36,831 bases of DNA, taken from the NCBI GenBank assembly GCA_005223375.1, contig RXOD01003926.1:1-36831 (forward strand), in the 5' to 3' direction. Below the pieces are notes generated by a model. The model was given only the letters and a program-made list of their open reading frames with translations. It did no database searches and was not told where the DNA came from. A program made the translations under genes and the position numbers. This document shows positions 18,813 to 28,932 of this stretch, one piece after another. Position 1 is the first letter of the stretch. The number at the start of each line of letters is the position of its first letter. The DNA comes from Amoebophrya sp. AT5.2. Taxonomy: Eukaryota > Sar > Dinophyceae > Syndiniales > Amoebophryaceae.

Positions 18813-21800
18813 AAAGCATCACGGCCCCTGCTCCGCCGACTACCGCTTCGTGCTCCTCCGGGTACCGGGGCGTTGTCGCTTCCGCCGATTACCGCTTCGT
18901 GGAACAGAAGCTGCTTCCGGCGAGGTTTCGCCGGTACGAGGAGACGAGGTACTGGAAGGAGCAGATGGTGTTTTCGCCCTCGGTGCTGTTGTTCTACCTC
19001 GGGTTCAACACCACGATCCCGCATCTGCTGCACCACAACTTCTTTTTCGACACGGACTTGGACGCCAATCTGGAGAACGTGTTCGCGGTGCAGCCCGCGG
19101 AACACAGGAAACGCGTCGAGGGTAGCGACCACGGGTTTGCCGATGTTGAGGCTGTTGCAGAGCCGGAGGTTGTAGTAGAAGCAAGAAGGGCTGACGATTC
19201 TATTTCGAAGCCCCGTCGCGATCTGGAGACTGCGATCCGCGATTTCACTTTCTACGTCAGCGCAACGACGAAGACGGACAAAGCCGGGGCGACTTATGAG
19301 GCTCCGGCTGCACCAGACGCGGCAGCTGGTGCGGCCCCCTCCAATGGCGGGTTGCTGGACTTCTCCGGCAGTACTGGTACAATTGCGGGGAAGAGGATAA
19401 AGAATCGGAACGACGAAGGCCCACCAGCGCCGAAAAAGGATCTCGAGGCGCTGTTTGTGCTGATCCCGACTCCGTACACGATGAACGACTTGCTGCAAAA
19501 GTGCCAGGACCACGCCTGCCAGTCCGCGTTTTGGCCGGCGTTGCTCCGCACCGTGCTAAACCGCATGGAGAAGAAGCTGCAACTCGAAGAAAACTTTTTA
19601 AAAAATTCGTTGGTTTACGAGCGGCACGCGGGGACGAAGGAGTTCGAAAGCGGGTTCCACTCGTACCGTGGAAACGCGTTCGGGCTGGCCAACACGCTCA
19701 CCCAAAGTCTGATCTTCAAACCCAGTCTGGAGAGCAAGGTAGCGAACCTGGTGTTCGCGGGACACCTGACGAACCCAGGACCAGGGGTGCCGCCCTCGCT
19801 GGTGAGCGGCGTGGTGGCGGCAAACCTGCTGCACGAGAAGTTGCAGGCCCAAGGGAGTCTGGCAACAGAGTCTACTGGCAACAAAAGCATAACCGAGTTT
19901 GTGGCGACGGTGTGCTCGGCTTTTGCGGGGATGGCGCGGCACGCGTGGCATTTCGCTTCGCAAGAAATCCCCGACGCGCTGCTGAAAAGCACCGCCTGGG
20001 GCCTCGCGCGAGTAGAGCGGTTATTTTTCAACGCCCGCAGCTCCGCTCGAAAAAACGACAATGTCGCTTTTCCGGAAAAATCGTCCGAGCAGTACTACCT
20101 CACTGCGCTTGAGCACGTCAACCTGACGCTTCTCTTCCTGGTCGCCCCCTTTTCTCTCCTCGTCCTCGGAGTTTTCCTGAAGCTGAAAAACGACAAACTG
20201 ACGCGGTCGTACTGCCTCGCCGTGTATTTGATGTGGAAACACGGCACGACGTACTTCGGCGCGGCAACGCTGATGGACTTTCGGCGGTTCCTGGACACCG
20301 CTGCGATGTACGGCTTGTTCCGCGTCGCGGACGACTACGTGGATACGGTCGACGCGGAGGCGCCGCGCAAAGAGCAGCTCGAGCACTTTGTGCGGGACTT
20401 CTGGGAGTGCTGGCGAATCGCGAACCGGAAGATGGCGGGGGGAGGAAAAGGCCCCCAATATCAAGTACCGGAGCAACCCGAAGAGCCGCTGTCGCGGGAG
20501 CCGTCCACAACGAGCAGGAAGTCGGCGGACGAGGAGGGGTCTCAGACTTCCTCAGCCCACGAGCTCGCCGAGCCCGAGGAGTACGAGGCCCTGATGGAGC
20601 TCTTCTACTGCCGCCACCCGATTCTCCCCGCCGTGATCGACACGAGCATTCGCCGCAACTACCCGCACACGCTGTTCCGGGATTTCTTCAAGTCGATGAT
20701 GATCGACGGAGCGGCGCGTGTCGAGTGCCAGCACTTCGACGACCTGGTCGACTACATGAAGGGCAGCGCAGCGGTGATCGGCGATTTCATGCTGCCAATC
20801 CTCTGCCCGGCCCTGGCGGAGGTGCTGCCGAGGGTAATTTTGGAAAACGAACTGGCGGAAATGGAGGGACTGGAGGGTTCCGGCGGCAATGACGAGCTCG
20901 ACGGAGTTTCGTCAGTCGCGTCGAGCTCGTCATTGCCACCGGAGCAGAGCACCACCGTTGCGAGCAGTCGCTCGATAAGTATGGAGTTCAACAGCTCGCC
21001 GCAATTTTCCGGGCCGCGCGCACGATTCAACGTCGGCATGGGGAACGAGAGAGCAGAGCATCGGTCCGAAGAAGCTGGACAGAGCCAGGCGGATGTAGTG
21101 GGTAGGACGATATCCGATGCTGCAGAGGCGGGAAGCGAGACGACGACCACGACCGTCAGAAGAAGCTACTGTGCCTACCCTCCACGCAACGAAGGCGAGC
21201 TGGTTTCTTTAGTGGAGGAGTTCGAGCGCGATGTGCGATTGTTCCAGAAGCGAAGTGAGCTGGACTTCTGGGTGAAGCTCCGGAAGCGAAACGACGACCA
21301 GTCTGCCGAGGTTGCTGCGGCAGACGAAAGAACCGCGAAAGGGATCGCCGTCGCGCCGGCCAGCTGCATGGAACTGCAAGCAGAAGAAGAGACTTCTTGT
21401 TCTCCAACGAGGAGCAGCAGCATCGCTCCTTCCACTCGCCAGCTGATCCAGCTGCACTTCGGGGACTCCGTAGAACAGGCCGAGCTCTGCGAGCGCGCGG
21501 TTTTCGTGAGGAAACACCTGCTCCCGACCGCGCGGGCGCTGGGGAATGCGTTCCAGCTCACCAACATGATTCGCGACATCGACGAGGACCTCGACTACCG
21601 ACGAGTCTACATGCCCAAGGATCTGCTCGACTGTTTCGGCATCGACTTGGAGCTGAAGGAAGGCAACATGGAATTGCCGTGGGACTCCGGAATGCGCGTT
21701 TCGCCAGCCGGGAACGTGATCCGGGGAGGATCTTCTCCTGCAGGTGCTTCGCCAGTGGCTAATACCGCGTCGTCCCGCGTGGTTTCCGTTCCCCGGCTGC

Positions 21801-24800
21801 ACAAGTCCAGCCGCGAAGTGCTGAAGGAGTACTGGAAGCACGTGGAGAGCCCGCCGATTTCTAAGTCGTACACGCAATGGTCCAGGTTTCTCGAGTTCAT
21901 GATGTCCATCGCGGACGGGTACTACGCCGAGGCGCGCCCGGGCATTGCCGCCTTGCCGGGAGAGGTCAGAGATCTGATTCTGTTCTCCGCGGTCTGCTAC
22001 CAGAAGATCCACGCCGAGATCCGCACGACCAAAAACTACCACATCTTCGCGCACAACGCGGGCAAACAGAACCGCGCCCGGGTCAGCTTCCGGCAGAAGC
22101 TCCATCTCGCGACCAAACTCGTTTCCTTGAAGAAGCTGTGCCGGATCTTCTCAGTGTCGGCGGTCTGCTCCCTCGTGATGCAGTATCTCGTGGTTTGCGG
22201 GGGGTTGGCAGCCACGTTCTTTCTGGTCGAAAGCTGGCACTTCGAGAAGCTGCTGGTGCTGGGGAAGACGTGCGTAGCGACGCTAGTGATGGAGCTGCTG
22301 CATAAGGAAGCGGTGCCTGCGGAAGTAGATGTTGATGGTGACAGCCAGTCATCTGCTATTCTTAAACCTATGGCGTTGGAGCGGCAGGTGGAGTCGCTCC
22401 CCTTCGTGCAGCACTTCACGTACTTCCAGTACCACTGCATCTGGATCTTCCCGTCCATCTACCTCCTGCGCAGACTCCTGTACAAAAGAGTGGCGCTGCG
22501 ATCCGAGAGCCTCGGCATCGTCGACGGCGACGGACGGAGTGCTTTTGCAGCGGGAGGTCGTGGAGTTGGGCTTGAACTTGGTGGCTATGGGGCTGGCGCG
22601 GCAGGGAAGATTGTGAAGCCGAAAGAGCCGTGCACTTCTGCTTGGGGACCGCCCGGGGGCTGCTCGCGCAAACTCTTCAACTTCGTCTGCAAAATTCCGG
22701 TACTGCCGACCCTGCTCCGCTACTTGGACTTCACGCGGCAAGTGCGGCTGCATAGAAATCCGTACTGGTACTTGGACAGCTGGCGGTTCTGGACGGCGAT
22801 TCTCTGCCTTGTGGCGACGCTGTACACGATAGTCTGGGACAACTATTTGGTGTACCGCGGGGTGTGGGGCTACGAGACTTCCTCCCGCGTCTTGTTCGTG
22901 ATCGGCTGGGTTCCGATCGAGGAGTACCTGTTCTTCTCGTTGGAAACGATCCTCGCGGCGCTGATTTGGGCACTCCACTACCCGAATATCGACGAGATGC
23001 AGGTGCCGCCGGTTCGATGTTCCGGTGGAGGCACAAGGAGTGCCGAGATTGGCTTGCCTTTGTCTTCAAGAACTTCTGCGGGAACGGCATCAGGAGCTTC
23101 TTTGCTGTCGCTCGCGGTTTCGCTGTACTCATCAGTGGTAGAAGGCGTTCTCTACGGCTGGGGAAAGCCTTCACTGGTCCTGCAGAAGATGTGGAGCACG
23201 TGCCGCAATTTTATGCTCGGGAAATCTAATGAACAAAAAACAAACTACTCTGCGGCGGGGTCAGCGGACGCAACCGAGCCCCAGATGAAGAGCGTCCGCC
23301 AGCGTGGCTATGCCGTACTCTGCGGAGGGTTCTTCGTGGGGTGCTTCCTCATCCAACTCGCGGGCGGCATCCAGGTGCCCGAAATCGAAGCGCTGCTTTA
23401 CTCCAGAAGTGCTTCCAGTACCTACACACCTCCACGTCCACCTGCTCCATCCTCGGAGTCCACCGCAACGCAACACCACCGTCTTCACCCTCCGCTCCCC
23501 AAATTTCGCGAGACCGAGGGTTCGTCCGGACTCTACCTGGGTCTCATCCTCGTGTGGTCCATGCCGGTGCTCCTTCTCCAGTTCTACTACGGCGCCGAGT
23601 GCCTGCACAAGAGCCGGTGGTCCCTGGGGAAGATAATACTCGCGTCCGCCGGCTTCCTCTCGCTCACGGACGTGTGGGCCATCCGCCACGGCGTGTGGAA
23701 GATAAACTCCATCTTTGTGGCGCCGCTGACGCTGCAGCCGTTCGGGAAGCACTTGCCGTTCGAAGAGGCGTTTTTCTTCCTTGTATCGAGCACCATGTGC
23801 ATCTGGGGCCTGCACCTAGCTCTCACGGTAGTGTGCGTATACAAGCTGCATTATGAAGGGGAGGCGGAGGTGGAAGGGGGCGGGGACGCAGGAGCTGCTC
23901 GACGTTCTCGGGGGGTTACCTTTTCGTTTCTCGACGCCCTGCTGGCGGTGCATTTCTGGGCGGTGGAAACGAAGAAGGAACAAGAGGAGGACAACTGTGA
24001 AGAAAAATTCTGTCTGCAAAATGCAGCAAATTCAAGCGGCCAACATCTAACGAACAAGTGTGATCGCAGTGAAGAACTAGGCACTTGTGGTGAGGACAGG
24101 GACGCGACCACCAGGAGTCGTGCAATAAAAGAAGAAACAGATCAAGATCCCATCACGGAGTACGAAGATGGCGTCGCTGTCCAGATGATTCTGACGACGC
24201 TGTTTTCCAACGTGCTTGGTGTGTGCAGTTTAGCAGCCCTAGAGCCGGTGATGCTGATGCTTGGCTCGTGGGGCATGACCAACAGTCCACACGACGGCAG
24301 CAGGACTACCGACAATGATCCAGCAGCGCACTTGACATTGTCCTCTCAAGTGTGGTTCCTCCTCGTGACCATACCGCTCGTCGGACTTCCGCACGGCGCC
24401 TCGGACCCGATTCTGTGGCTCGTGCTGAAAAGAACCGAACTCGAATCACAGGCCGCGAATCATGACACGATTTCCGACGATTCCGCCTCGAAAGGGCAAC
24501 ACCTTCGCGGCGGCACAACCCGAGTTTTCCGTTTGGCGCGGTCCGCCCTTCTCAGCGCCCTGGGGTTGAACGGTGGTGCTCGCAACGCAGTGGCTGCTGC
24601 CAAATCGGGAACAACTACAACATCTTCAAGAAGTGCATCTTCATCCGAGAATGGCGGTGGCTTCGTGATTTGGCTGGTTTGGTACTTGACGCTGATGGCG
24701 CTGACGTACGCGATTTGGTCTTTCTCCGCGGTGACGGCACTAAATTTGTTCCTACTAACCTCCATTTACCACTTCGGCGAGGGGGACACCGTGTGGTGGG

Positions 24801-25864
24801 ACCTCATGCTCGGTCGGACAGCCGGAGGGCGCGGCGCTGGTGGGTTGTCATCTTCTCCTGCATCGTGGTCCTCCTCGTCCTCCTCCGTAGTTCACCTCCA
24901 ACCATCAAGGAGCTCCTTCAAGTCGACACCCCGACGGATAAAAAGCGCTCTGCGATTTTTGTCGCTCACTTACGTGCGGGGTGGGATGTTTCTGGTGACG
25001 ATTGCGAATGCGCCGCTGGACACTCTGCGCGCCTTCGTTCCGCTCACGGGGACGCGAACGCTCGAGGGCGAAGAACGTCTGCTGGAGCTGTTCCTGTTTT
25101 TGCAGGCCTTGTACCAGATCCATTTCGTGGTCACGGTTTTCGTCGTGGTCGTGGGAATGTTGCGGTCGTCGAGAAGAAGCTCCGACTGCGACCGCTTCCC
25201 AGCCGCCCTGCAGGTGGGGGAGACAGTGGAAATCCTCGTTCTTTACTGCTTGTTCCGCAACCTGCCGCCACTGCTCGCGTTCGGCATTTACTTCAACTTC
25301 TACCACTCCCTGCGCCATCTGCTCCTGATATGGTTCCAGTACGAAAAAACACTACTCTTTGCCGGAGGAAGTGCGAGAATGTCTGCGCCGGGAAGGGAGT
25401 TTTCTTCGTCCAGGCAGCACCACCAGCTCCAGTACAGTGGGCTGTCGACAACTGAGTCGTCCGAATCCGAAGTAATTTCAGAAACGGCGAGGAGACGGGC
25501 GGGCGGGACAGCGGTTACGAAAAATTTTTCACACGACGAGGTGGAAATGCAGCGGCTTGGGGACCTCCATGGAGGACAGGAAAGGCAACTTGCAGGCGAG
25601 TTCCATCAAGAAGATTCTGGCGCTCCCACGACACGCACAGCACTTGTCAAGTCGCAACCTTCTCTCTCGCCGTGGAAGTTCTTCGGGTTGGTGGTGGTTT
25701 TCTTCACGGCGGCGACGTGTGCCGGGGCAGGACTTCTGTTTTTCCTGTTCAGTTCGGCGGTGCCCGAGTTCCTCGGCCACCACATGCAGCTCCTCTTCAT
25801 CGGCCTCAGCTGTGTCACCACGCCGCACATGATCATGGTGGCTTTGAGAAATTCAGACATGTGA
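18813..25864 (+). CDS. Carotenoid/retinal polyprotein, 3' part: CrtI C-terminal half, CrtB, lycopene cyclase and Blh
   Basis: 7052 bases open without intron to TGA 25862-25864. With the 5' exons, joined at 10079/18813, the coding length is 8436 bases, exactly 2812 codons (2811 residues). Order of domains: CrtI C-terminal half (18850-19860), phytoene synthase (20200-22070), two-repeat lycopene cyclase (22420-23850), Brp/Blh dioxygenase (24170-25860). In the CrtI part, ASADYRFVEQKLLP, FSPSVLLFYLGFN, GNAFGLANTLTQSLIFKP and FAGHLTNPGPGVP are family blocks. The last is the C-terminal FAD-contact region. Several hydrophobic segments join the modules, so the protein probably lies in a membrane. Low-complexity Ser/Glu/Thr inserts lie between and within modules. 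The first three modules match the order of the trifunctional CrtIBY of thraustochytrids; the fourth, retinal-forming module is extra. Confidence 0.88.
20200..22070 (+). other. crtB: Phytoene synthase (CrtB) domain of the polyprotein
   Basis: It condenses two geranylgeranyl diphosphates to phytoene. The domain opens with KHGTTYFGAATLMDFRRF and the first aspartate-rich motif FRVADDYVDTVD (about residue 970 of the joined protein). The second, TNMIRDIDEDLDYRRVYMPK, lies near residue 1385. Both Mg-diphosphate motifs are intact. About 250 residues of low-complexity sequence (20840-21170 and 21290-21440) lie between them, making the domain much longer than the usual 300 residues. The domain is preceded by a membrane helix at about 20115-20190. 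Confidence 0.87.
22420..23850 (+). other. crtY: Lycopene cyclase (CarR/CrtYc-Yd type) domain of the polyprotein
   Basis: It forms the beta-ionone rings that turn lycopene into beta-carotene in the membrane. Repeat 1 contains VWDNYLVYRGVWGYE and IGWVPIEEYLFF (about 22830-22940). Repeat 2 contains TDVWAIRHGVWKI and HLPFEEAFFFL (about 23660-23785). The paired 'P-[IF]-EE-[YA]-[LF]-FF' motifs and multiple transmembrane helices are those of the archaeal/fungal small-subunit cyclases, not of plant or bacterial LcyB/CrtL. A poorly conserved stretch of about 150 residues separates the repeats. Confidence 0.86.
24170..25860 (+). other. blh: Brp/Blh-type beta-carotene 15,15'-dioxygenase domain of the polyprotein
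   Basis: It cleaves beta-carotene into two retinals with an iron centre held by histidines in a helical membrane bundle. The family histidine motifs are all present: GLPHGASD (about 24383-24406), YHFGEGD (24767-24787), FYHSLRH (25298-25318) and TTPHMIMV (25816-25839). RGGMF and NLPPLLAFGIYFNF are further family blocks. Long Ser/Glu-rich inserts separate them. No rhodopsin gene lies in the window, so the use of the retinal is not shown. Confidence 0.83.
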
Positions 25865-26469
25865 AAAAATTCGACAGCATTCATTTCCACCTAACGGACG
25901 TCGACGACGACGATGATTTTGTTCTTGCAGGAGCGCGCGCGCGCAACCCGCTCCTGGGGGCGGCGTGCGATGTGACGACTGCAGACGCGCATTAAGTTCT
26001 TTTGATCGTCCCGCTGACCAGGGACTGTGGCACAAAAAACGCGCAAATGGTCAAAAAAGGCCGTCGTGCGAGCGGTAGCGCCGTTGCCTTGGGTCCGGCA
26101 TGGCATTTGGTGCAAGAGGTCCCGGGTCCGCAGCGGCAAGAGCAATCGGCGACCACCTCTTGTTCTTCATCATCTCAGGCACAATTTATATCTATGAATC
26201 TTCGAGATCGCAGCAGAGCAGAGCGATATCCGTCGACTTCGAACTCGAACAGATTGAAAGCACTCTCGCACTCAGCACGTGCCACCTCGACTTCAGTATA
26301 TCCGTTGATATCATAAAATTCTGAACTTAGTCGCAATCTGCTCTCTGGTGACCTCCAGGATCACTTGATTCCGCATGCTCGTCTGAGCCGCACTCTAGGA
26401 CTGTCGAACTGACCAAGAACAAAGAACTGAACCTACGAAAACAAAGAATCGGCAATCGCGAGGAGAACA
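25865..26469. other. Intergenic region
   Basis: 605 bases after the polyprotein stop. It contains only short ORFs and, at 26059-26138, a sequence that partly resembles a tRNA (see rejected items). The last bases lead into the start context GAGAACAATGGC of the next gene. Confidence 0.45.
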
Positions 26470-28446
26470 ATGGCAAGTCCGGCTGGGCCTCGCCACCTTC
26501 CCGCGGTCGTCCCGCCGGATGGGTCCACCCCGCAGCAAGCTCCCTACCAGCTCACCGTGTTCGCTCTGGACACCTGTCCCCACTGCCTTCGCGCCAAGGC
26601 TCTGCTGAAGCAAAACGACCTGTATCAGTACATGACCGAAATCAGCCTCACCCGGTTCCCCGAGCGGCGCGCGGATATGCTCCAGCTGTGCGACCGGTTA
26701 ACCGTGCCGCAAGTCTTCTTCGGCGCCAAGCACATGGGCGGCAACACGGAGCTACAAACCCTTGCCCAGAAAAACGAACTCCTTCCCGCGTTCCGGGAGT
26801 TTGCGAGTGTGTTCGCAAACGACGCGAGGCTGCGGAAGCCGGACCCGGCGGAGGAGAACGCTTCCGGAAAGGCGCTCACGGGCCAGGCGGCGATTGATCA
26901 GAAATTCGTGGCGTCCGCGGTGGAAGACGTCATGGTGGAGCTGGGTCCTCGCGGGGGCCCCACTACGACTAGTACGGCTGGCTCTACTGCGAGCAGTGCT
27001 TCATTTCAGGTTCCCTACACCCAGCTTGTGCGGCGGTTGCGGTCGTGTCTGGGCATGAAATCAATACGGTGTTCGGGCGACAGCGTGTCGTTTACGGGCG
27101 CGAAACTGATTCAAGCGCTCGCGAACAAGAATGCCGTGGCAGAAATCGTAGCTGGTGGTGAAGATTTCACTGAGAGCGCATCTGCGGCGAAAAATCACTT
27201 CCCGTCGCCAGAAAAAGTCGCAGACTGCCTACTGCAGCAGCGGGTTGTGTATGATCTTCTCAGGCCGGCCCCCGCGGCTCAAGCACAGCAGACCCAAACG
27301 GGCACAACTTCTACGGAAAATGAGCAGAATGTCATCCCCGACCGTCGCTACGGGCTGCAGGCTGACCGGGGGCTGGTGTACGCAAGCCGAGAGAACAGAG
27401 ACAGCTACGTCTTGAACACGTACAGCACTATCGTCTCCCGCCAAGAAGAAGACGGCTCCAGCGCCGCCCGCCCGTCGCCCCTCGCCATTCTGAAGCGGTG
27501 CAAGAAGCTTTTCGACAAGCTGAAATCCAGGCACACCGATCCCACGAGCGCACTGTGTGACTACGTCGCGCTCGCGGAGGATCGCGAGTTCGACCTGTTT
27601 CGGCTTGCAATCTCCGGACTGCAGGAGATCAACATCGTCGACGACTTCCTTTCTCAACACGGAGAACAAGGTGCGGCCGCGGCGCAAAAGGCCTTTTGGA
27701 TAAACTGCTACAACCTCCTCGTTGTGCACGCGTTCGCCGAAGTGGGCATCGCGCAATCGGACTTGCGCAGACTCCGCTTTTTCGCCGCGGTCAAGTACCA
27801 GTTCCGAATCCCAGAAGTCCCGGGAAGTGGAGCAAGTACAACAGTTCCGATCACTCTGTCCCTCCACGAGATTGAGAACGGCGTGCTGCGCGGGAACAGG
27901 CCGGGCGCCATCCACTTCCGCGGGCCCTTTTCGGACGCCTTCCTGAGGCAGTACGGAGGACCAGCATTTCTCGTGCCCACGTTAGACCACCGGATTCATT
28001 TCGCGCTGAACTGCGGCGCGCGGTCGTGCCCGCCGGTGAAGTGGTTCTCGCAGGAGGCCGTGGAAGAAGAGCTGCGGATTGTCGCTATGGCGTTCGTAGG
28101 AGACGGCGGCGAGCACGAGAACTGCCGGGTGGTGAAAGTGGGGTCGAACAACTACAAAATCGAGCTGAGCAAAATCTTCAGCTGGTATGCGGGGGATTTC
28201 AACAGAAGTCCTGCAGATCGTGGTGCAGGAGGAGGCGCTGAGAACAAGAAAACCGCACTCGTGCGCACACTCAAGCAGCACTGCCGGGGGGAAAAGCTGG
28301 CGCTCTTGGAAGAAGTAGAAGTGGGATTGGCGGAGAAGGGGGCGGGTGTGAGGATCAGCTACATGTTCTACGACTGGAGCACAGACAGCAAGGGCAACGA
28401 AAAACACTTCGCGCCGACGTGGAAATTCGCTGACTTCTACCGCTAG
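26470..28446 (+). CDS. Glutaredoxin-DEP-DUF547 fusion protein
   Basis: A single-exon gene of 658 residues, ATG 26470 to TAG. Residues about 25-120 are a glutaredoxin: active site CPHC at 36-39, TVPQVFF as the cis-Pro motif and GGNTEL as the glutathione-binding turn. Residues about 140-265 look like a degenerate DEP domain (FTGAKLIQALANKNAV...CLLQQRVVYDLL). Residues about 330-600 are DUF547: FWINCYNLLVVHAF, LSLHEIENGVLRGNRP, and the most conserved block DHRIHFALNCGARSCPP. The combination is one I recall from algae and other protists; the function of DUF547 is not established. The C-terminal tail ends in YMFYDWSTDS, consistent with the end of the family. Low-complexity inserts lie at about 26960-27010 and 27290-27320. 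Confidence 0.8.
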   Translation: MASPAGPRHLPAVVPPDGSTPQQAPYQLTVFALDTCPHCLRAKALLKQNDLYQYMTEISLTRFPERRADMLQLCDRLTVPQVFFGAKHMGGNTELQTLAQKNELLPAFREFASVFANDARLRKPDPAEENASGKALTGQAAIDQKFVASAVEDVMVELGPRGGPTTTSTAGSTASSASFQVPYTQLVRRLRSCLGMKSIRCSGDSVSFTGAKLIQALANKNAVAEIVAGGEDFTESASAAKNHFPSPEKVADCLLQQRVVYDLLRPAPAAQAQQTQTGTTSTENEQNVIPDRRYGLQADRGLVYASRENRDSYVLNTYSTIVSRQEEDGSSAARPSPLAILKRCKKLFDKLKSRHTDPTSALCDYVALAEDREFDLFRLAISGLQEINIVDDFLSQHGEQGAAAAQKAFWINCYNLLVVHAFAEVGIAQSDLRRLRFFAAVKYQFRIPEVPGSGASTTVPITLSLHEIENGVLRGNRPGAIHFRGPFSDAFLRQYGGPAFLVPTLDHRIHFALNCGARSCPPVKWFSQEAVEEELRIVAMAFVGDGGEHENCRVVKVGSNNYKIELSKIFSWYAGDFNRSPADRGAGGGAENKKTALVRTLKQHCRGEKLALLEEVEVGLAEKGAGVRISYMFYDWSTDSKGNEKHFAPTWKFADFYR

Positions 28447-28932
28447 TGTAGCGGCCACCCACGTGTAATCGTATATGAGAAAAGATCTATTCCTATTCGG
28501 ATGGGTCTAAAAAAGAAAAGAAAACTTGAAGAGGCCAACGTGGAAAATAAAATCAAATAAATTCAACAAAACTGTACATTGATGTAGAATCAAGCTCAAG
28601 CACGTCGATGGCTGTCTTGAAATATTTGTGCTCCTTAAGCTGGCGGCAAACTTCTCGTTTATCCGAAGCAAGGTAGTTGTTCAACAAAGTGACTCTGAGT
28701 CGGCAAGTCAGTGGAGGCAAGCGAGAAAAATGCCCCGAAAAAACCAGAGACGAGAGACATCACCGGGACGAAAACGAAAGCAGACCGAGGCAGCAACATT
28801 TCGCGCCAACTATTACCTGAATTCAAAATCAAATTCATCACGATCACCGAAAGCAAGAGCTGGAATAGATCGTATACGTAGGAGTAGCCCTACCCTCTGC
28901 ATCGAACCAGGATAAACTAAAGCCAGAACACA
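28447..28932. other. Intergenic region, no gene seen
   Basis: 486 bases, AT-rich, with one short ORF (28628-28915) of low-complexity composition that I do not support as a gene. Confidence 0.45.

Noticed and set aside
10046..18816. GC-AG intron starting at CTG|GCAAGT and holding the element
   Set aside because: GCAAGT is a good GC donor, but it is phase 0 and the AG at 18815-18816 leads into codon position 3, so the frame breaks. The 10081 donor fits in phase.
26059..26138. tRNA-Pro-like sequence
   Set aside because: CTTGGG, TGCAAGAGGTCCCGGGT and a D-arm-like GAGCGGTAGC resemble a tRNA-Pro. The T-stem 3' strand cannot form, and the anticodon stem only pairs over 4 bp around an extra insert. 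At best a degenerate or SINE-like relic.
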